Below are positions 1 to 8,443 of a DNA stretch of 64,000 bases, one piece after another (position 1 is the stretch's first letter; each line of letters starts with the position of its first letter). Source of the stretch: Streptococcus marmotae (GTDB lineage Bacteria > Bacillota > Bacilli > Lactobacillales > Streptococcaceae); NCBI RefSeq assembly GCF_001623565.1, contig NZ_CP015196.1:2245283-2309282 (forward strand). The letters are read 5' to 3'. Made by a program: the position numbers and the translations under genes. The notes under the pieces are model-generated. The model saw only the letters and a program-made list of their open reading frames with translations. It was not told the DNA's origin and ran no database searches.

Positions 1-1060
1 AAGTTCGCTTTCAACTGCTCTTAAAGTTACACCTGCCGTCAAATTCATCTTGACATAGTCGTGGTTGGCTAAGCGACGATTTTCTGGATCGCTATTATTG
101 AGATTGATAAGCACCTCTGCCATTCTATTTAGGTAAGCAATATGGTCCTGTAGATCTGTGATAACTAGGTCAAGCTGGGCAATATCCTTGATAATACCAT
201 CCTTAACTTCTTGAAAAGATTTATTATCTATATTCAATTCGATAAGAAGATTAATTTCGTCAATTTTATGTTTAAGAGTTTCAAACCTTGCCCGTCTTTG
301 TTTAGGTATTGTCTGACTATCATTGGTTAGCTGTCGGATCAGGTCACTCCCTCGCATATATCGGTTAAAGCCAGAATTTTCTTTATGATAAATAAAAAAC
401 TGAGCAGTCTCACAGATAAACACATGATATGATTTGCCGCTGTCTGTCTCTTTTATATCCAAATGGCAGTTTGGGATAAAGACCAAGCCGTCTTTTTTAA
501 TTCCATAATTGATTCTGATAAATATGCCCTCCTTGACTAACTGATCAATCTGGTCCTCTGCAAGTACCACCTCAAACTCCTGAATTCGATCTCGATTCTC
601 TTTGAACTCTTCATAGGCTTCCCACAATTCTTCATAGTGGAGCTTATCTTTCTCAGCTTCTCTACAATAATTCTCAAAGTCCGTGACAAGATTTGCTGAC
701 TCAAGTTCTGGAGTGTCTTCTCGCTTTTCAAAGTAATCTTCAAAGAACGCAACATCATATAAATTTTTAGTGCTAATTTTCTTATTTTCTAGGGAAATGG
801 TTTGACCATTTTCAGTCAGGCTAAAAGTCACATGCTTTTTCTTCAGGGAAATGACCAGATTCAACTGCTCTACCATTTCCAAAAGATGAGATAAATCCTG
901 AACTTTCGATAAAAGAAAATCCAATCGTTGCTCAATAGCTCGCTTGCAAATTCCTCACGGAAATATTCCTCTGTATAAGGTCGACGTTTGTCTAGTTGAT
1001 TGCCTCGAATCACCTTCTTCATGTCCATATCCGTCATCAGAAACCTAGCATGCTTTCTGG
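1..1060 (-). pseudogene. Relaxase (mobilization nuclease), C-terminal remnant
   Basis: The minus strand is open from about 946 to the left edge and continues beyond it. It reads as the C-terminal half of an ICESa2603/Tn5252-type relaxase: two copies of the family's repeated motif are visible (FSRKHARFLMTDMDMKKVIRG at about 1060-1000 and KKKHVTFSLTENG at about 815-775), followed by a coiled-coil region and the stretch YVKMNLTAGVTLRAVE near the edge. The N-terminal catalytic domain (HUH histidines and nicking tyrosine) is missing. One frameshift lies near 947, where GCAAGCGAG would read in frame as GCAAAGCGA, a one-A loss. The gene is therefore dead as a relaxase. Family assignment rests on remembered relaxase C-terminal motifs, not on a search. 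Confidence 0.6.
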
Positions 1061-1359
1061 AAAAGACTTTGGACAATATCTTCCTTGTTTTGTGCAATTA
1101 CCTGTGCCAAATATTGCTTATAATCGTTAGTGATGCTTGACGATTGAGGTGTGACTGGACTTGATTCTTTTTTTACTTCAGATTCCACTTTTACTTTTGA
1201 TTTTTGTTGTTCCATTTCAAATGCAGAAACATAGTCTACTTCTTCTGTCGGATCAGCCTCCGTTTGTTTAAATAATGCGGCAATCTTCGCACGTTCTTCT
1301 GTTGATGATGTCGGCGTCTTCTCATCTAGTGGCTGGTCAAAGTTCCATGGTTTTGTCAT
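1045..1359 (-). CDS. Hypothetical ICE protein, C-terminus fused out of frame to relaxase remnant
   Basis: A 104-residue hydrophilic protein starting MTKPWNFDQPLDEK, rich in Glu, Lys, Gln and Ser, with a short structured C-terminus (YKQYLAQVIAQNKEDIVQSL). I recognise it as a small protein found beside the relaxase gene in ICESa2603-like elements; its function is unknown. Its start overlaps the stop of the upstream coiled-coil gene by four bases (ATGA), so the two are probably translationally coupled. The last residues QKAC come from reading into relaxase sequence in another frame, so the natural C-terminus was probably lost when a deletion joined the two genes near 1060. Confidence 0.55.
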   Translation of the reverse strand: MTKPWNFDQPLDEKTPTSSTEERAKIAALFKQTEADPTEEVDYVSAFEMEQQKSKVKVESEVKKESSPVTPQSSSITNDYKQYLAQVIAQNKEDIVQSLFQKAC

Positions 1360-1592
1360 TTAGTTTCCACTTTCCTATTGTTTTCTGGATGTGTTGGAAG
1401 ACTAACTTCCCTCCCAAAGGCTTGATTCAAAGCCTCGTCAAATGTTAAATGGCTTGATTGTTGCCGCTTCACAAACGTGCTATACATAGCTGTCTGTAAT
1501 TGTTCCCGGTAGGTTTCTAATTTCTCTGTTTCCTTAGAAACCTTCTCCTCTTGCCTAGCCACTTTATCAGCTAGGCGTTCAATGACACTCAT
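1356..1592 (-). CDS. Small coiled-coil ICE protein
   Basis: A 78-residue protein beginning MSVIERLADKVARQEEKVS. I chose this start because AGGAGG lies eight bases upstream of the ATG at 1592; the upstream in-frame ATG lacks a comparable site. The first 40 residues are a heptad-like run of Glu, Lys and Gln predicted to form a coiled coil; the rest is polar with a conserved-looking FDEALNQAFGREV segment. It is coupled by ATGA overlap to the next gene downstream. Function is unknown; small coiled-coil proteins of this kind recur in the relaxase region of streptococcal ICEs. Confidence 0.55.
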   Translation of the reverse strand: MSVIERLADKVARQEEKVSKETEKLETYREQLQTAMYSTFVKRQQSSHLTFDEALNQAFGREVSLPTHPENNRKVETK

Positions 1593-1649
1593 CGTGCTAT
1601 CCTCCTTGTTCACACTTTCTAGCTTATGATAGGATTCTTGATTTTGTTA

Positions 1650-2025
1650 TCACAACTCTAAAACAGTCTCTCGTTTAGGTGGAGGAGGATTCCTAATTCG
1701 TGCTTGTTTAAAGGGGCTCCTCAGATAAATAATAACAAAATGGTTGAGAGACATTTTCTACTACCTGTACCTGTTCAAAATGGACTGATTTGAGAAAAGT
1801 CACGGCTTCTTTGAACGATACACTTGAAACCAATTGAACAAAGTCAATGACATCTCCCTGAATATCCCTTGAAAACCACTTAAAGGTATTTGTATCCGCA
1901 AAAATCCGAAAGGAATCATGGTCTGGATGCTCATACACCTGACCTGATACTCTTTTAAATGGATAACCTAAGTTAGCTGCGACATCTAAAATAGCGATTT
2001 GTTTGAGATTTGTTAATGTTGTCAT
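1650..2025 (-). pseudogene. DUF3991/toprim primase-like protein, N-terminal fragment
   Basis: Residues 1-85 match the start of DUF3991/toprim (LtrC-like) proteins of conjugative elements: an N-terminal helix (AILDVAANLGYPFKRVSG), then HPDHDSFRIF, FKWFSR and GDVIDFVQLVSSVSFKEAV, the order seen before the toprim domain. The reading frame stops at 1708. A one-base shift in the CCCC run near 1719 would continue it as EEPFKQARIRNPPPPKRE to a stop at 1650. No toprim acidic residues are present in either frame, so the catalytic domain is gone. In intact elements this protein acts near the relaxase, possibly in replacement-strand synthesis; here it should be inactive. Confidence 0.5.
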
Positions 2026-2066
2026 CTATGCTCTCCTTATCAAAAAAGCAGAAGGTTATCCTCCTG

Positions 2067-2705
2067 CTAGTTGTTATCACTGGTTGTTGTACTCTTGATG
2101 TCAGGAATGGCAGAATTACTTACTTCAGTATTTGACTTCAAGTCATCGAACTTCCCATTCCAAGTTATCAGCTGATTGACCAACAATTGATCCCTGATTT
2201 TGGCATAGGAGACTTTCATTGTTTTCGTTTCTGTCTGTGTCATTTTTTGTTGGTGTTCACTCATATCTGACACGTAAGTAACTTGATAAGATACCTCCAC
2301 AAGTGCTTCATTAGTCTTTGAATTCACAAAAATCTTTGCCTCATCAAAACGATAGTCCAGCAAATAGTCCTTATACACTTGATTGATGGATTCTTCTTGA
2401 TGTGCTATTTCTTCTTTATAGGCTGAATCTGTCATATAGGGCTTGATACGATTGTTGTTTTCACCCATCTTTTCCTTAGTGTAGTATTGAGTGAGAAATT
2501 CCTTAACAAGTTCATCAGATAAGACAGTTGCGTGCTCCTTTTCTTTTTCACTAGCAAGCAGTTTGTGAGCTTCTGTTTTGATTTGATGTTCTGTCTGCTT
2601 TGTGGCAGAGTGAGAACCAATGGTATAGCCCATCATCACTAGAAAACTAGTTACAGCTATTCCTCCGATACCAAGCAAAAGCCTGACTTTTATTTTATTT
2701 AACAT
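2067..2705 (-). CDS. Conjugal transfer protein with one N-terminal membrane segment
   Basis: A 212-residue protein. Residues 1-10 are basic, 11-28 form one membrane segment (LLLGIGGIAVTSFLVMMGYTIG), and the rest is an extracellular polar domain (FLTQYYTKEKMGENNNRIKPYMTDSAYKEE, then VEVSYQVTYVSD). This layout and length fit the VirB8/TcpC-like single-pass proteins of Gram-positive type IV secretion systems, where the outer domain is an NTF2-like fold. The start at 2705 follows a GGAG about 13 bases upstream, which is long. The gene is intact, but its partners VirB4 and VirB6 are absent from the window, so it is probably a leftover. Confidence 0.5.
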   Translation of the reverse strand: MLNKIKVRLLLGIGGIAVTSFLVMMGYTIGSHSATKQTEHQIKTEAHKLLASEKEKEHATVLSDELVKEFLTQYYTKEKMGENNNRIKPYMTDSAYKEEIAHQEESINQVYKDYLLDYRFDEAKIFVNSKTNEALVEVSYQVTYVSDMSEHQQKMTQTETKTMKVSYAKIRDQLLVNQLITWNGKFDDLKSNTEVSNSAIPDIKSTTTSDNN

Positions 2706-2811
2706 ATGTTGTTGCTTTCTCCTTTTTGATAAGATAGCACCATCATAACAGGATTGACTTGGAGATTTTATCACAAGAAAAAAGAAGCTGGGACAGCCTC
2801 AATAGATAATC

Positions 2812-3408
2812 TTACTCTGGAGAAAAATATCCTAAAAGTTCTGCTTTATGGATTGCCTCCTGCCTATTAGTAACACCCAGCTTTGAAAATATATTTGCCA
2901 AATGATTCGAAACAGTCCGTTTGCTTAAAAACAAGGTTTCGCAAATCTCATCAATTGTTAAACCATTTCTGACCGATTCTAACACTTCTATCTCTCGAGC
3001 AGACAAGATATCCACGATTTCTTCTGACGAAAAATACTTTTTTCCACTATATATACCTTGTAATTGAATAAGAAGTTTATCTGGATCAATACTTTTATCA
3101 ATAAAAGCATACGCCCCCATCTTTTTAGCTCGATATTCGTATATTTTTTTGCTATACCCTGTTAAAATAACGATTTTAATCTCACGTTCCTTTTTTATCA
3201 TATCTTCAGCTAAGGCTAATCCATCTGTTTCATAAATACTGGTCAAATTAATATCGATCAAAATGATATCGTATCGACTATAATCAATATCATCTACTGA
3301 TTGAAAATTTTCAACTAAATCAACACAGTTAATTGTTTCCGACAATTCTAAAATCATTTTTAAACTCTGACTAAACAACTTGTGATCATCAATTAATAAA
3401 ATTTTCAT
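2812..3408 (-). CDS. NarL/LuxR-type response regulator
   Basis: A 198-residue response regulator. The receiver domain (residues 1-120) shows the acidic pair DD at 7-8, the phospho-acceptor Asp at about 52 in ILIDINL, a Thr in VILTGYS and the Lys in FIDKS. Residues 135-195 are a LuxR-type helix-turn-helix (LTIDEICETLFLSKRTVSNHLANIFSKLG). It overlaps the upstream histidine kinase gene by 20 bases, so the two form one operon. The partner kinase and the transporter just upstream suggest that it controls the transporter and the small peptide genes; the natural candidate operator is the palindrome at 7874-7892 and 8128-8146. NarL-type regulators paired with BceAB-type transporters are uncommon, since OmpR-type BceR is usual. 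Confidence 0.85.
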   Translation of the reverse strand: MKILLIDDHKLFSQSLKMILELSETINCVDLVENFQSVDDIDYSRYDIILIDINLTSIYETDGLALAEDMIKKEREIKIVILTGYSKKIYEYRAKKMGAYAFIDKSIDPDKLLIQLQGIYSGKKYFSSEEIVDILSAREIEVLESVRNGLTIDEICETLFLSKRTVSNHLANIFSKLGVTNRQEAIHKAELLGYFSPE

Positions 3409-4963
3409 GGCACAACTCCTTATCTATTGGTAATTGGATTTCTACTATAAACGTAGCATTCACTGTCTGAATTTCTATTGTTCCGCCTAAAACACTAATA
3501 CGATTTTCTAAATTCTTTAACCCATAACCAAGATGGTTACTTGAAACATCATAATTATTTCTACAAGATAAATAAATAATGTCGTCAGATACAGAGAGAG
3601 ATAACAAAATAATATGGCCAGATGAATATTTAACAGCATTCGTCACCAACTCTTCAATAAAACGGTAAAGAATCTTATCATACGGTTCCATTAGAAAAAA
3701 ATCAGACTGAAAATCTGTTTCAACTTTTTTCGTTGTCTCATATCTCTTCAATATTCTATCAATTAATGATGTATATTTTCTAGTTAACTTCTCATCACCA
3801 CTGCTCATAGGTTGATAATAATCCATTCTCTCTCGAATACGTTGAACTAGTTCATCTGAGACATAGCCAATCTGAGTTCTAAACTGCTCATTTTCTCCAT
3901 ATTTATTAAAATTTTTTATCGCCATTACACTTTGTAATACTTCGTTATGGAGAAATTCTGCAAATTGTTGCTCTATATCTTCATTAGCTAATAAATTCTT
4001 CACCATTTTATTTCGTTTCAAAAATAAAACTTCTAAATAATCTTTTGCACCCGTTAGCTGCTTACCTCTAAATAATCTAATAAATTCTTCCGTTAAAAAT
4101 CCAACTATCAGCACAATTAAATTAAAACAAAGAAAACTTTGTTTTAATTCTAGTCTTGCAATAATAAATGTAGTAAGTAAAAGGATGCCTACTCCCAGTA
4201 GTACTTTTAAACTTGCCTCAATATATAATAGTTTCAACTCATCTATCTTTTTTTGAAAACTTCTATAAATTGTTTTCAAGTGGAATGAAACAAGTACAAA
4301 GAGAATTTCCACATACCATAAAAAATTTAAAATACCAATATCAGTCGTATTAATATATAAAATAATATAAGTAACTGGTAGAAAAAATGAAAGGAAGGTC
4401 AAATTTTTCCTCTGATAATTTAAAGAAGATTTCAACTCTTTTTTATACATTATTAACAGGACAATAGGTAAGCAAGAAATAAAAAATGATGTAAATATAG
4501 ATAAAAATAAAAAGAGGGGCTCACTAAAAAAATAAGATATTTCTGTGATAATCGTGACAATAAACGTGACAAAAAACAGTTCCTCGCCTATTTTTTTACC
4601 GAGTAGAATAATAGATACTGAACTATAAACTAATAGAAAAGAATTAATGGGATGAAATAGATCTAAAAAATGGAATAATGTATGCTCAATATTCAAATTT
4701 AGAGTCAATTGCCAACTAATTAAAAATAGAGATAGTAATAGCCACAACTTCAATTCACTATATTTAAACTTTAAGAAATTACAAATGTAAGTAGAAATAA
4801 TCAACAAAATAATAAAAACAACTGCAAATTTTTGAGTAAAAGTTGACGAAAAATCAAATGGAATTTGAAGGTATATATAAATCATTAATATAAAATGATT
4901 TATTAAAGTTATCCACCATAACAATAGCGATTTATCAGAAATATTCTTTAACCACGTCTTCAT
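3389..4963 (-). CDS. Multi-pass membrane sensor histidine kinase (HisKA_3 type)
   Basis: A 524-residue kinase. Roughly residues 1-310 hold eight to ten membrane segments with short loops, resembling the ComP/DegS-like peptide sensors. Residues 320-400 hold the dimerisation/phosphoacceptor region with His in FAEFLHNEVLQSV, and residues 420-515 a GHKL ATPase with N box (EELVTNAVKYSS) and G box (GYGLKNLENRISVLGG). No large extracellular sensor domain is visible, so the signal is sensed within the membrane or through the ABC transporter. It precedes and overlaps its regulator gene. A TATAAT box lies about 25-30 bases upstream, just after the terminator of the permease gene. The ligand is unknown; the neighbouring lantibiotic-like peptide is an obvious candidate. 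Confidence 0.85.
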   Translation of the reverse strand: MKTWLKNISDKSLLLWWITLINHFILMIYIYLQIPFDFSSTFTQKFAVVFIILLIISTYICNFLKFKYSELKLWLLLSLFLISWQLTLNLNIEHTLFHFLDLFHPINSFLLVYSSVSIILLGKKIGEELFFVTFIVTIITEISYFFSEPLFLFLSIFTSFFISCLPIVLLIMYKKELKSSLNYQRKNLTFLSFFLPVTYIILYINTTDIGILNFLWYVEILFVLVSFHLKTIYRSFQKKIDELKLLYIEASLKVLLGVGILLLTTFIIARLELKQSFLCFNLIVLIVGFLTEEFIRLFRGKQLTGAKDYLEVLFLKRNKMVKNLLANEDIEQQFAEFLHNEVLQSVMAIKNFNKYGENEQFRTQIGYVSDELVQRIRERMDYYQPMSSGDEKLTRKYTSLIDRILKRYETTKKVETDFQSDFFLMEPYDKILYRFIEELVTNAVKYSSGHIILLSLSVSDDIIYLSCRNNYDVSSNHLGYGLKNLENRISVLGGTIEIQTVNATFIVEIQLPIDKELCHENFIN

Positions 4964-5008
4964 ATTTAAAATTTCCTACTATGATTTTTTGTTATCATTA
5001 TATCACAA

Positions 5009-5044
5009 AACCAGAATAAGGATGGCTAATATCCCATTCTGGTT
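5009..5044 (-). terminator. Intrinsic terminator of the ABC permease gene
   Basis: Inverted arms AACCAGAAT-GGGAT and ATCC-TTATTCTGGTT enclose a 7-base loop, followed on the minus strand by TTTTG. It sits just after the permease stop and before the kinase gene, separating the two transcripts. Confidence 0.7.
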
Positions 5045-5051
5045 TCACTCA

Positions 5052-7070
5052 CTAGGTCTGATTGCTAGCTTTTGTACAAATTTTATAGGTTGAATAGAGA
5101 TAAATCGTAAATAAGCCAATCATAAACAATAAATATTTTGCATCAATTACAACTGTTGTATTCGCAAAATTTTCAAAGTAACCTAGTAAGCTATTACTAA
5201 GTGCCCAACTCAATGGAATAGCTATTAGCATCGGAACTAGAAAATAAGCGAGAATCTGTTGAAAAATAATTTTTTTATTTTGCTTCCTTTGATTTCCTAA
5301 TAAATAAAGTATATTGTAGTCATTGACACTTTCCAACGCATTTGTCGAAGCCTGTAAAGATAGAATGCTCAGTGTAATTACTGTAAAAATCACCCCAACA
5401 AAAATGAGAACTAATACAATGACTCCCATAAATCCTAGGTACAGTTCTGCTGATCGAACTTTGGTTTGATATACAAAATCAGATTGATTTCCTTCTTGAT
5501 TCGTAAAATAGTATTGCTCAATCCAGCTCTCTAAAAATGATTCAACCTTTCGTTTATCGATTCCTTTTTTATATAAGGCTACATAGTGTAAGCTGTTGAC
5601 CGTTAATTTTTTCACTACTTTATCAGGAACTATCAATGTCCCTCGGTCATTATTTTCTACCGTAGTAACGAAATAAACATTTTCCAAAGGAGTCTTAGAC
5701 GCTGACTTTAACGTTATTCCTAAAACAGTAACTTCATTATTTTTAGAGAGAAATTCACTAATCTGCTTCCTAGTACCTTTATAGTTTGCATTTATTAAAA
5801 ATTCATTGTCAGACAAATCAACTTCTTTTTTTCCCTGAAATCTTAATAAGGAATTGTAATCAGTAAGCGAGACAATAGGAACGAATGAATCTCCTAATCC
5901 TTTATCTAAATCCCACAAATGGCTTGTATCAATAATATCTTTATAAGTCAAATCACTTATATAAGTTGGATACTCAAATTCTTTATTAATAATTGAAAAG
6001 TCAAAACCATCTTCTTTTAACTTATTCTTTACATCTATATGGTTATAATGGTATTTTTCTCCCTTAAACATCTGCACATCAATATCATAAGGAATAAATT
6101 TATTTAAATCATTACTCAATGAACTGTAGGCACTACCACTAAAAATCAATAAGCTAGTTGCTAATGTCAAGGAAAGCGATAATACCGATATGGTCACCGA
6201 ATTACGATCTGCCTGTTTAGATAGTTGTCTGAGTTTAAATGAATTATATTTCTTGAAATACCAATTTGGCAATGAATAAGTTAAGCGGATCAAAAAATAG
6301 CTTAATGTACTGTAAAAAATAAATATAACTAGTACAAACAGTGTTATAAGCAACATTCCCCAATTTCTAAGAATTGAAATATGTGTATAGTCTGATAGAT
6401 AGACACATCCAAAGCAAATAACTAGTGCCGATAAGATAAATAGTACCGCTTGCCACTTTGTTTCTCCTTTTGAAAAAATAGAACTTTTGACACCATTTTC
6501 TTGAATAAGAGAAATAATAGCTTGCTTTCTAAAGGTAAATATATCCATTACACCAATGATTCCACTTGTTGCTAAATAGGATATTCCTAATAAATTCACT
6601 GATTTCATGTCTATGAAAAACATATTACCAAAATAATTCCCCATAAAAAAATTAGATGCAATATGTGCTAGAATGATCAGCACTCCTAGTCCTAAGATAA
6701 ATCCGGCAAGCAAAGCAAACAGATTAACAACCATCGTCTCACAGAAAAGAGTTCCTACAATATGACGTTTTTTCATCCCCAATGTTGCGTATAACCCCAG
6801 CTCTTGTTTTCTTCGGCCTAATACGAAACCAGTTGAGTAAACAACTAAAAAAGCAATTGTACTCAATATAACATAAGATAATAGGCCCATATATTGTGTC
6901 ATAATGGTTGTCATCATCTCCTTAGCACCTGATAAACTTTGCATGACAGGATGACTTGGCAAAGCATTAAATGCATAGAGTAGACTATAAATTAACGTCA
7001 AACTAAGAAAGTAAACTGTGTATGTCTGTAAATTTCTTTGTACATTTCTAAGAATTAATTTTGGATACAT
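5052..7070 (-). CDS. BceB/VraG-type ABC transporter permease (FtsX family)
   Basis: A 672-residue FtsX-type permease. One membrane segment near residue 20, three between 60 and 170, more between 210 and 310, then a large extracellular loop (about residues 320-540) rich in polar residues, and three final segments at 545-665. This ten-segment layout with one big loop is the signature of BceB/VraG permeases, which confer resistance to bacitracin and lantibiotics and double as sensors for their kinases. It lies 11 bases downstream of its ATPase gene, in one operon. A strong terminator follows. The extracellular loop should determine which peptide is recognised; from sequence alone the substrate cannot be told. 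Confidence 0.85.
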   Translation of the reverse strand: MYPKLILRNVQRNLQTYTVYFLSLTLIYSLLYAFNALPSHPVMQSLSGAKEMMTTIMTQYMGLLSYVILSTIAFLVVYSTGFVLGRRKQELGLYATLGMKKRHIVGTLFCETMVVNLFALLAGFILGLGVLIILAHIASNFFMGNYFGNMFFIDMKSVNLLGISYLATSGIIGVMDIFTFRKQAIISLIQENGVKSSIFSKGETKWQAVLFILSALVICFGCVYLSDYTHISILRNWGMLLITLFVLVIFIFYSTLSYFLIRLTYSLPNWYFKKYNSFKLRQLSKQADRNSVTISVLSLSLTLATSLLIFSGSAYSSLSNDLNKFIPYDIDVQMFKGEKYHYNHIDVKNKLKEDGFDFSIINKEFEYPTYISDLTYKDIIDTSHLWDLDKGLGDSFVPIVSLTDYNSLLRFQGKKEVDLSDNEFLINANYKGTRKQISEFLSKNNEVTVLGITLKSASKTPLENVYFVTTVENNDRGTLIVPDKVVKKLTVNSLHYVALYKKGIDKRKVESFLESWIEQYYFTNQEGNQSDFVYQTKVRSAELYLGFMGVIVLVLIFVGVIFTVITLSILSLQASTNALESVNDYNILYLLGNQRKQNKKIIFQQILAYFLVPMLIAIPLSWALSNSLLGYFENFANTTVVIDAKYLLFMIGLFTIYLYSTYKICTKASNQT

Positions 7071-7081
7071 CTTACTTCTCC

Positions 7082-7816
7082 CTATCGTGTATGTTTATAA
7101 ATCTCTTGTAAATATTCTTCATTTGATAAAGAGTGGCGATACATATCTGCTGTAACTTGCCCATCCTTTAATAGAATAATACGTGATGAATACTTAGCTG
7201 CTGCTGGATCGTGTGTCACCATTAAAATCGTAATACCAAAAATTTGATTAATATCTTGCAGGAGAGCCATTAAATTTTCTGAGTTAGCCGAATCTAAAGC
7301 ACCAGTTGGTTCATCTGCAATCAGAAGTTTCGATTCATCAATTAGAGCACGTGCAGTTGCAACACGCTGTCTTTGTCCTCCTGATAATTGATTGGGAAAT
7401 TTATTTCGTAATTGACCTATTGATAATTTTTCTAGGATATTTTCTATTTTTACATGACAATCCGAAACTTTTTTTCCTTGAATTTGTAATGGTAAGACAA
7501 TATTCTCATAAACTGTTAAAGTCTCAACTAAATTATAAGATTGAAAGATATAGGAAATATTTTGTGAACGATAGTTTGCCAATTGATTATCTGTCGCATT
7601 GATGATATCAAACCCCTCAAAGGAAATATCGCCTGATGTCGGCTTATCAATTGTTGAAACACAGTTTAACAAAGTTGTTTTTCCACTGCCGCTTGCTCCC
7701 ATGATAGCAAGAAACTCTCCTGTCTTTACAGAGAGATTAACATCCGATAAAGCATGAACTAGACTATCTCCCTCACCAAACTCTTTATTTAAGTTTTTTA
7801 CAACTAATTGTGACAT
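7082..7816 (-). CDS. BceA-type ABC transporter ATPase
   Basis: A 244-residue ATPase of the MacB/BceA group: Walker A GASGSGKTT at about residue 40, Q-loop, signature LSGGQRQRV, Walker B LLIADEPTGALD and the H-loop MVTHD are all present, so it should be active. It starts MSQLVVKNL with GGAGG seven to eight bases upstream. It is read from a promoter with TATAAT at 7848-7853 that carries the palindrome shared with the promoter of the 38-residue peptide gene. The pair most likely exports or detaches a cationic peptide antibiotic from the membrane. Confidence 0.9.
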   Translation of the reverse strand: MSQLVVKNLNKEFGEGDSLVHALSDVNLSVKTGEFLAIMGASGSGKTTLLNCVSTIDKPTSGDISFEGFDIINATDNQLANYRSQNISYIFQSYNLVETLTVYENIVLPLQIQGKKVSDCHVKIENILEKLSIGQLRNKFPNQLSGGQRQRVATARALIDESKLLIADEPTGALDSANSENLMALLQDINQIFGITILMVTHDPAAAKYSSRIILLKDGQVTADMYRHSLSNEEYLQEIYKHTR

Positions 7817-7847
7817 AAGTATTCCTCCGTTTCTATTTTACAAGACT

Positions 7848-7892
7848 ATTATAATCAATCTGATTTTTAATATCATGAGTAATTCGTGCATA
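7848..7892 (-). promoter_or_regulatory. Promoter of the ABC operon with conserved palindrome
   Basis: TATAAT on the minus strand at 7848-7853. Twenty bases upstream, 7874-7892, lies a 17-base imperfect palindrome ATGAGTAATTCGTGCAT (plus-strand reading) covering the -35 region, where no good -35 hexamer exists. The same element at the same distance stands before the 38-residue peptide gene. The lack of a -35 box fits activation by the response regulator; that link is inferred. Confidence 0.6.
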
Positions 7893-7916
7893 GTACCTCT
7901 AAAGAAAAAACAAGTT

Positions 7917-7944
7917 AAAAAGCCATAAACTAGTATGGCTTTTT
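7917..7944 (-). terminator. Intrinsic terminator after the 38-residue peptide gene
   Basis: Perfect arms AAAAAGCCATA and TATGGCTTTTT around a 6-base loop. It has T-tracts on both strands and separates the peptide gene from the ABC operon. Confidence 0.8.
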
Positions 7945-7953
7945 GAATCTCTA

Positions 7954-8070
7954 TTATTTCCGTTCTTTTCGTTTTTTCATAACATAAACGATACCAATGA
8001 TAGATGCTCCTAGAATCAATACCGGAGCATAAAACTCAAGTGATCCAATAATTCCTTCCATTTGTGACAT
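7954..8070 (-). CDS. 38-residue cationic membrane peptide (copy 2), immunity-like
   Basis: Encodes 38 residues: MSQ, then MEGIIGSLEFYAP, a hydrophobic stretch VLILGASIIGIVYVM and a basic tail KKRKERK. Apart from the first three residues it is about 85% identical to the 35-residue peptide at 8444-8551. The extra MSQ and the whole upstream region match the start of the ABC ATPase gene, so this copy appears to have been attached to a duplicated ATPase promoter and start codon. GGAGG precedes the ATG. The layout (hydrophobic N-terminal part, highly basic C-terminus) resembles PepI-type lantibiotic immunity peptides of the Pep5/epilancin group. A small toxin or transporter subunit is possible; no homologue search could be run. 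Confidence 0.6.
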   Translation of the reverse strand: MSQMEGIIGSLEFYAPVLILGASIIGIVYVMKKRKERK

Positions 8071-8101
8071 AAGTATTCCTCCATTTCTATTTTATAAGAC
8101 T

Positions 8102-8146
8102 ATTATAATCAATCCTATCTTTGAGAGCATGAGTAATTCGTGCATA
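8102..8146 (-). promoter_or_regulatory. Promoter of the 38-residue peptide gene, duplicate of the ABC promoter
   Basis: TATAAT (minus) at 8102-8107 and the identical 19-base block containing the palindrome at 8128-8146, again 20 bases apart. The bases between the two elements differ from the ABC promoter copy while the palindrome is fully conserved, which points to selection on the palindrome. Confidence 0.6.
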
Positions 8147-8167
8147 AACTCTCTAAAGAGACGTAAA

Positions 8168-8258
8168 AGAGGCTGAAACAAACCAGGATGAGCATGTCGC
8201 ACTCACCCACAAAAGAATGTAATCCGGAAGATTACGTATAAAGAGTTTCCAGCCTCGC
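8168..8258. repeat. Inverted-repeat intergenic element
   Basis: Arms GAGGCTGAAAC and GTTTCCAGCCTC flank about 65 bases that include a small TAATC/GATTA hairpin. It has the look of a non-coding S. suis intergenic repeat. The stretch 8071-8443 otherwise holds only promoter, terminator and repeat sequence. Confidence 0.35.
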
Positions 8259-8337
8259 TTCTTTTATAGCTTTAACAGTTTGATACAGTAATTGTCTGAT
8301 TTGTAAAATGTCGATAAATCAACATTCTAGTAGAAAA

Positions 8338-8363
8338 GGCTAGCGAACAGTTCTTCGCTAGCC
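8338..8363. terminator. Intrinsic terminator after the 35-residue peptide gene
   Basis: Perfect 10-base arms GGCTAGCGAA and TTCGCTAGCC with a 6-base loop. On the minus strand it is followed by TTTTCT. Confidence 0.65.
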
Positions 8364-8381
8364 CTATTTCCAAGAAATAAG

Positions 8382-8434
8382 GGAGTGAGGAAAATCGATT
8401 TCTACGAAATCACGATTGAGTCACACTCCCTTTT
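8382..8434. repeat. S. suis-type intergenic repeat
   Basis: Arms GGGAGTG and CACTCCC enclose an inner GATTTC/GAAATC hairpin. A related copy lies at about 33480-33545, with the same order of blocks, so this is a dispersed non-coding family. Confidence 0.5.
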
Positions 8435-8443
8435 AAATATCTA

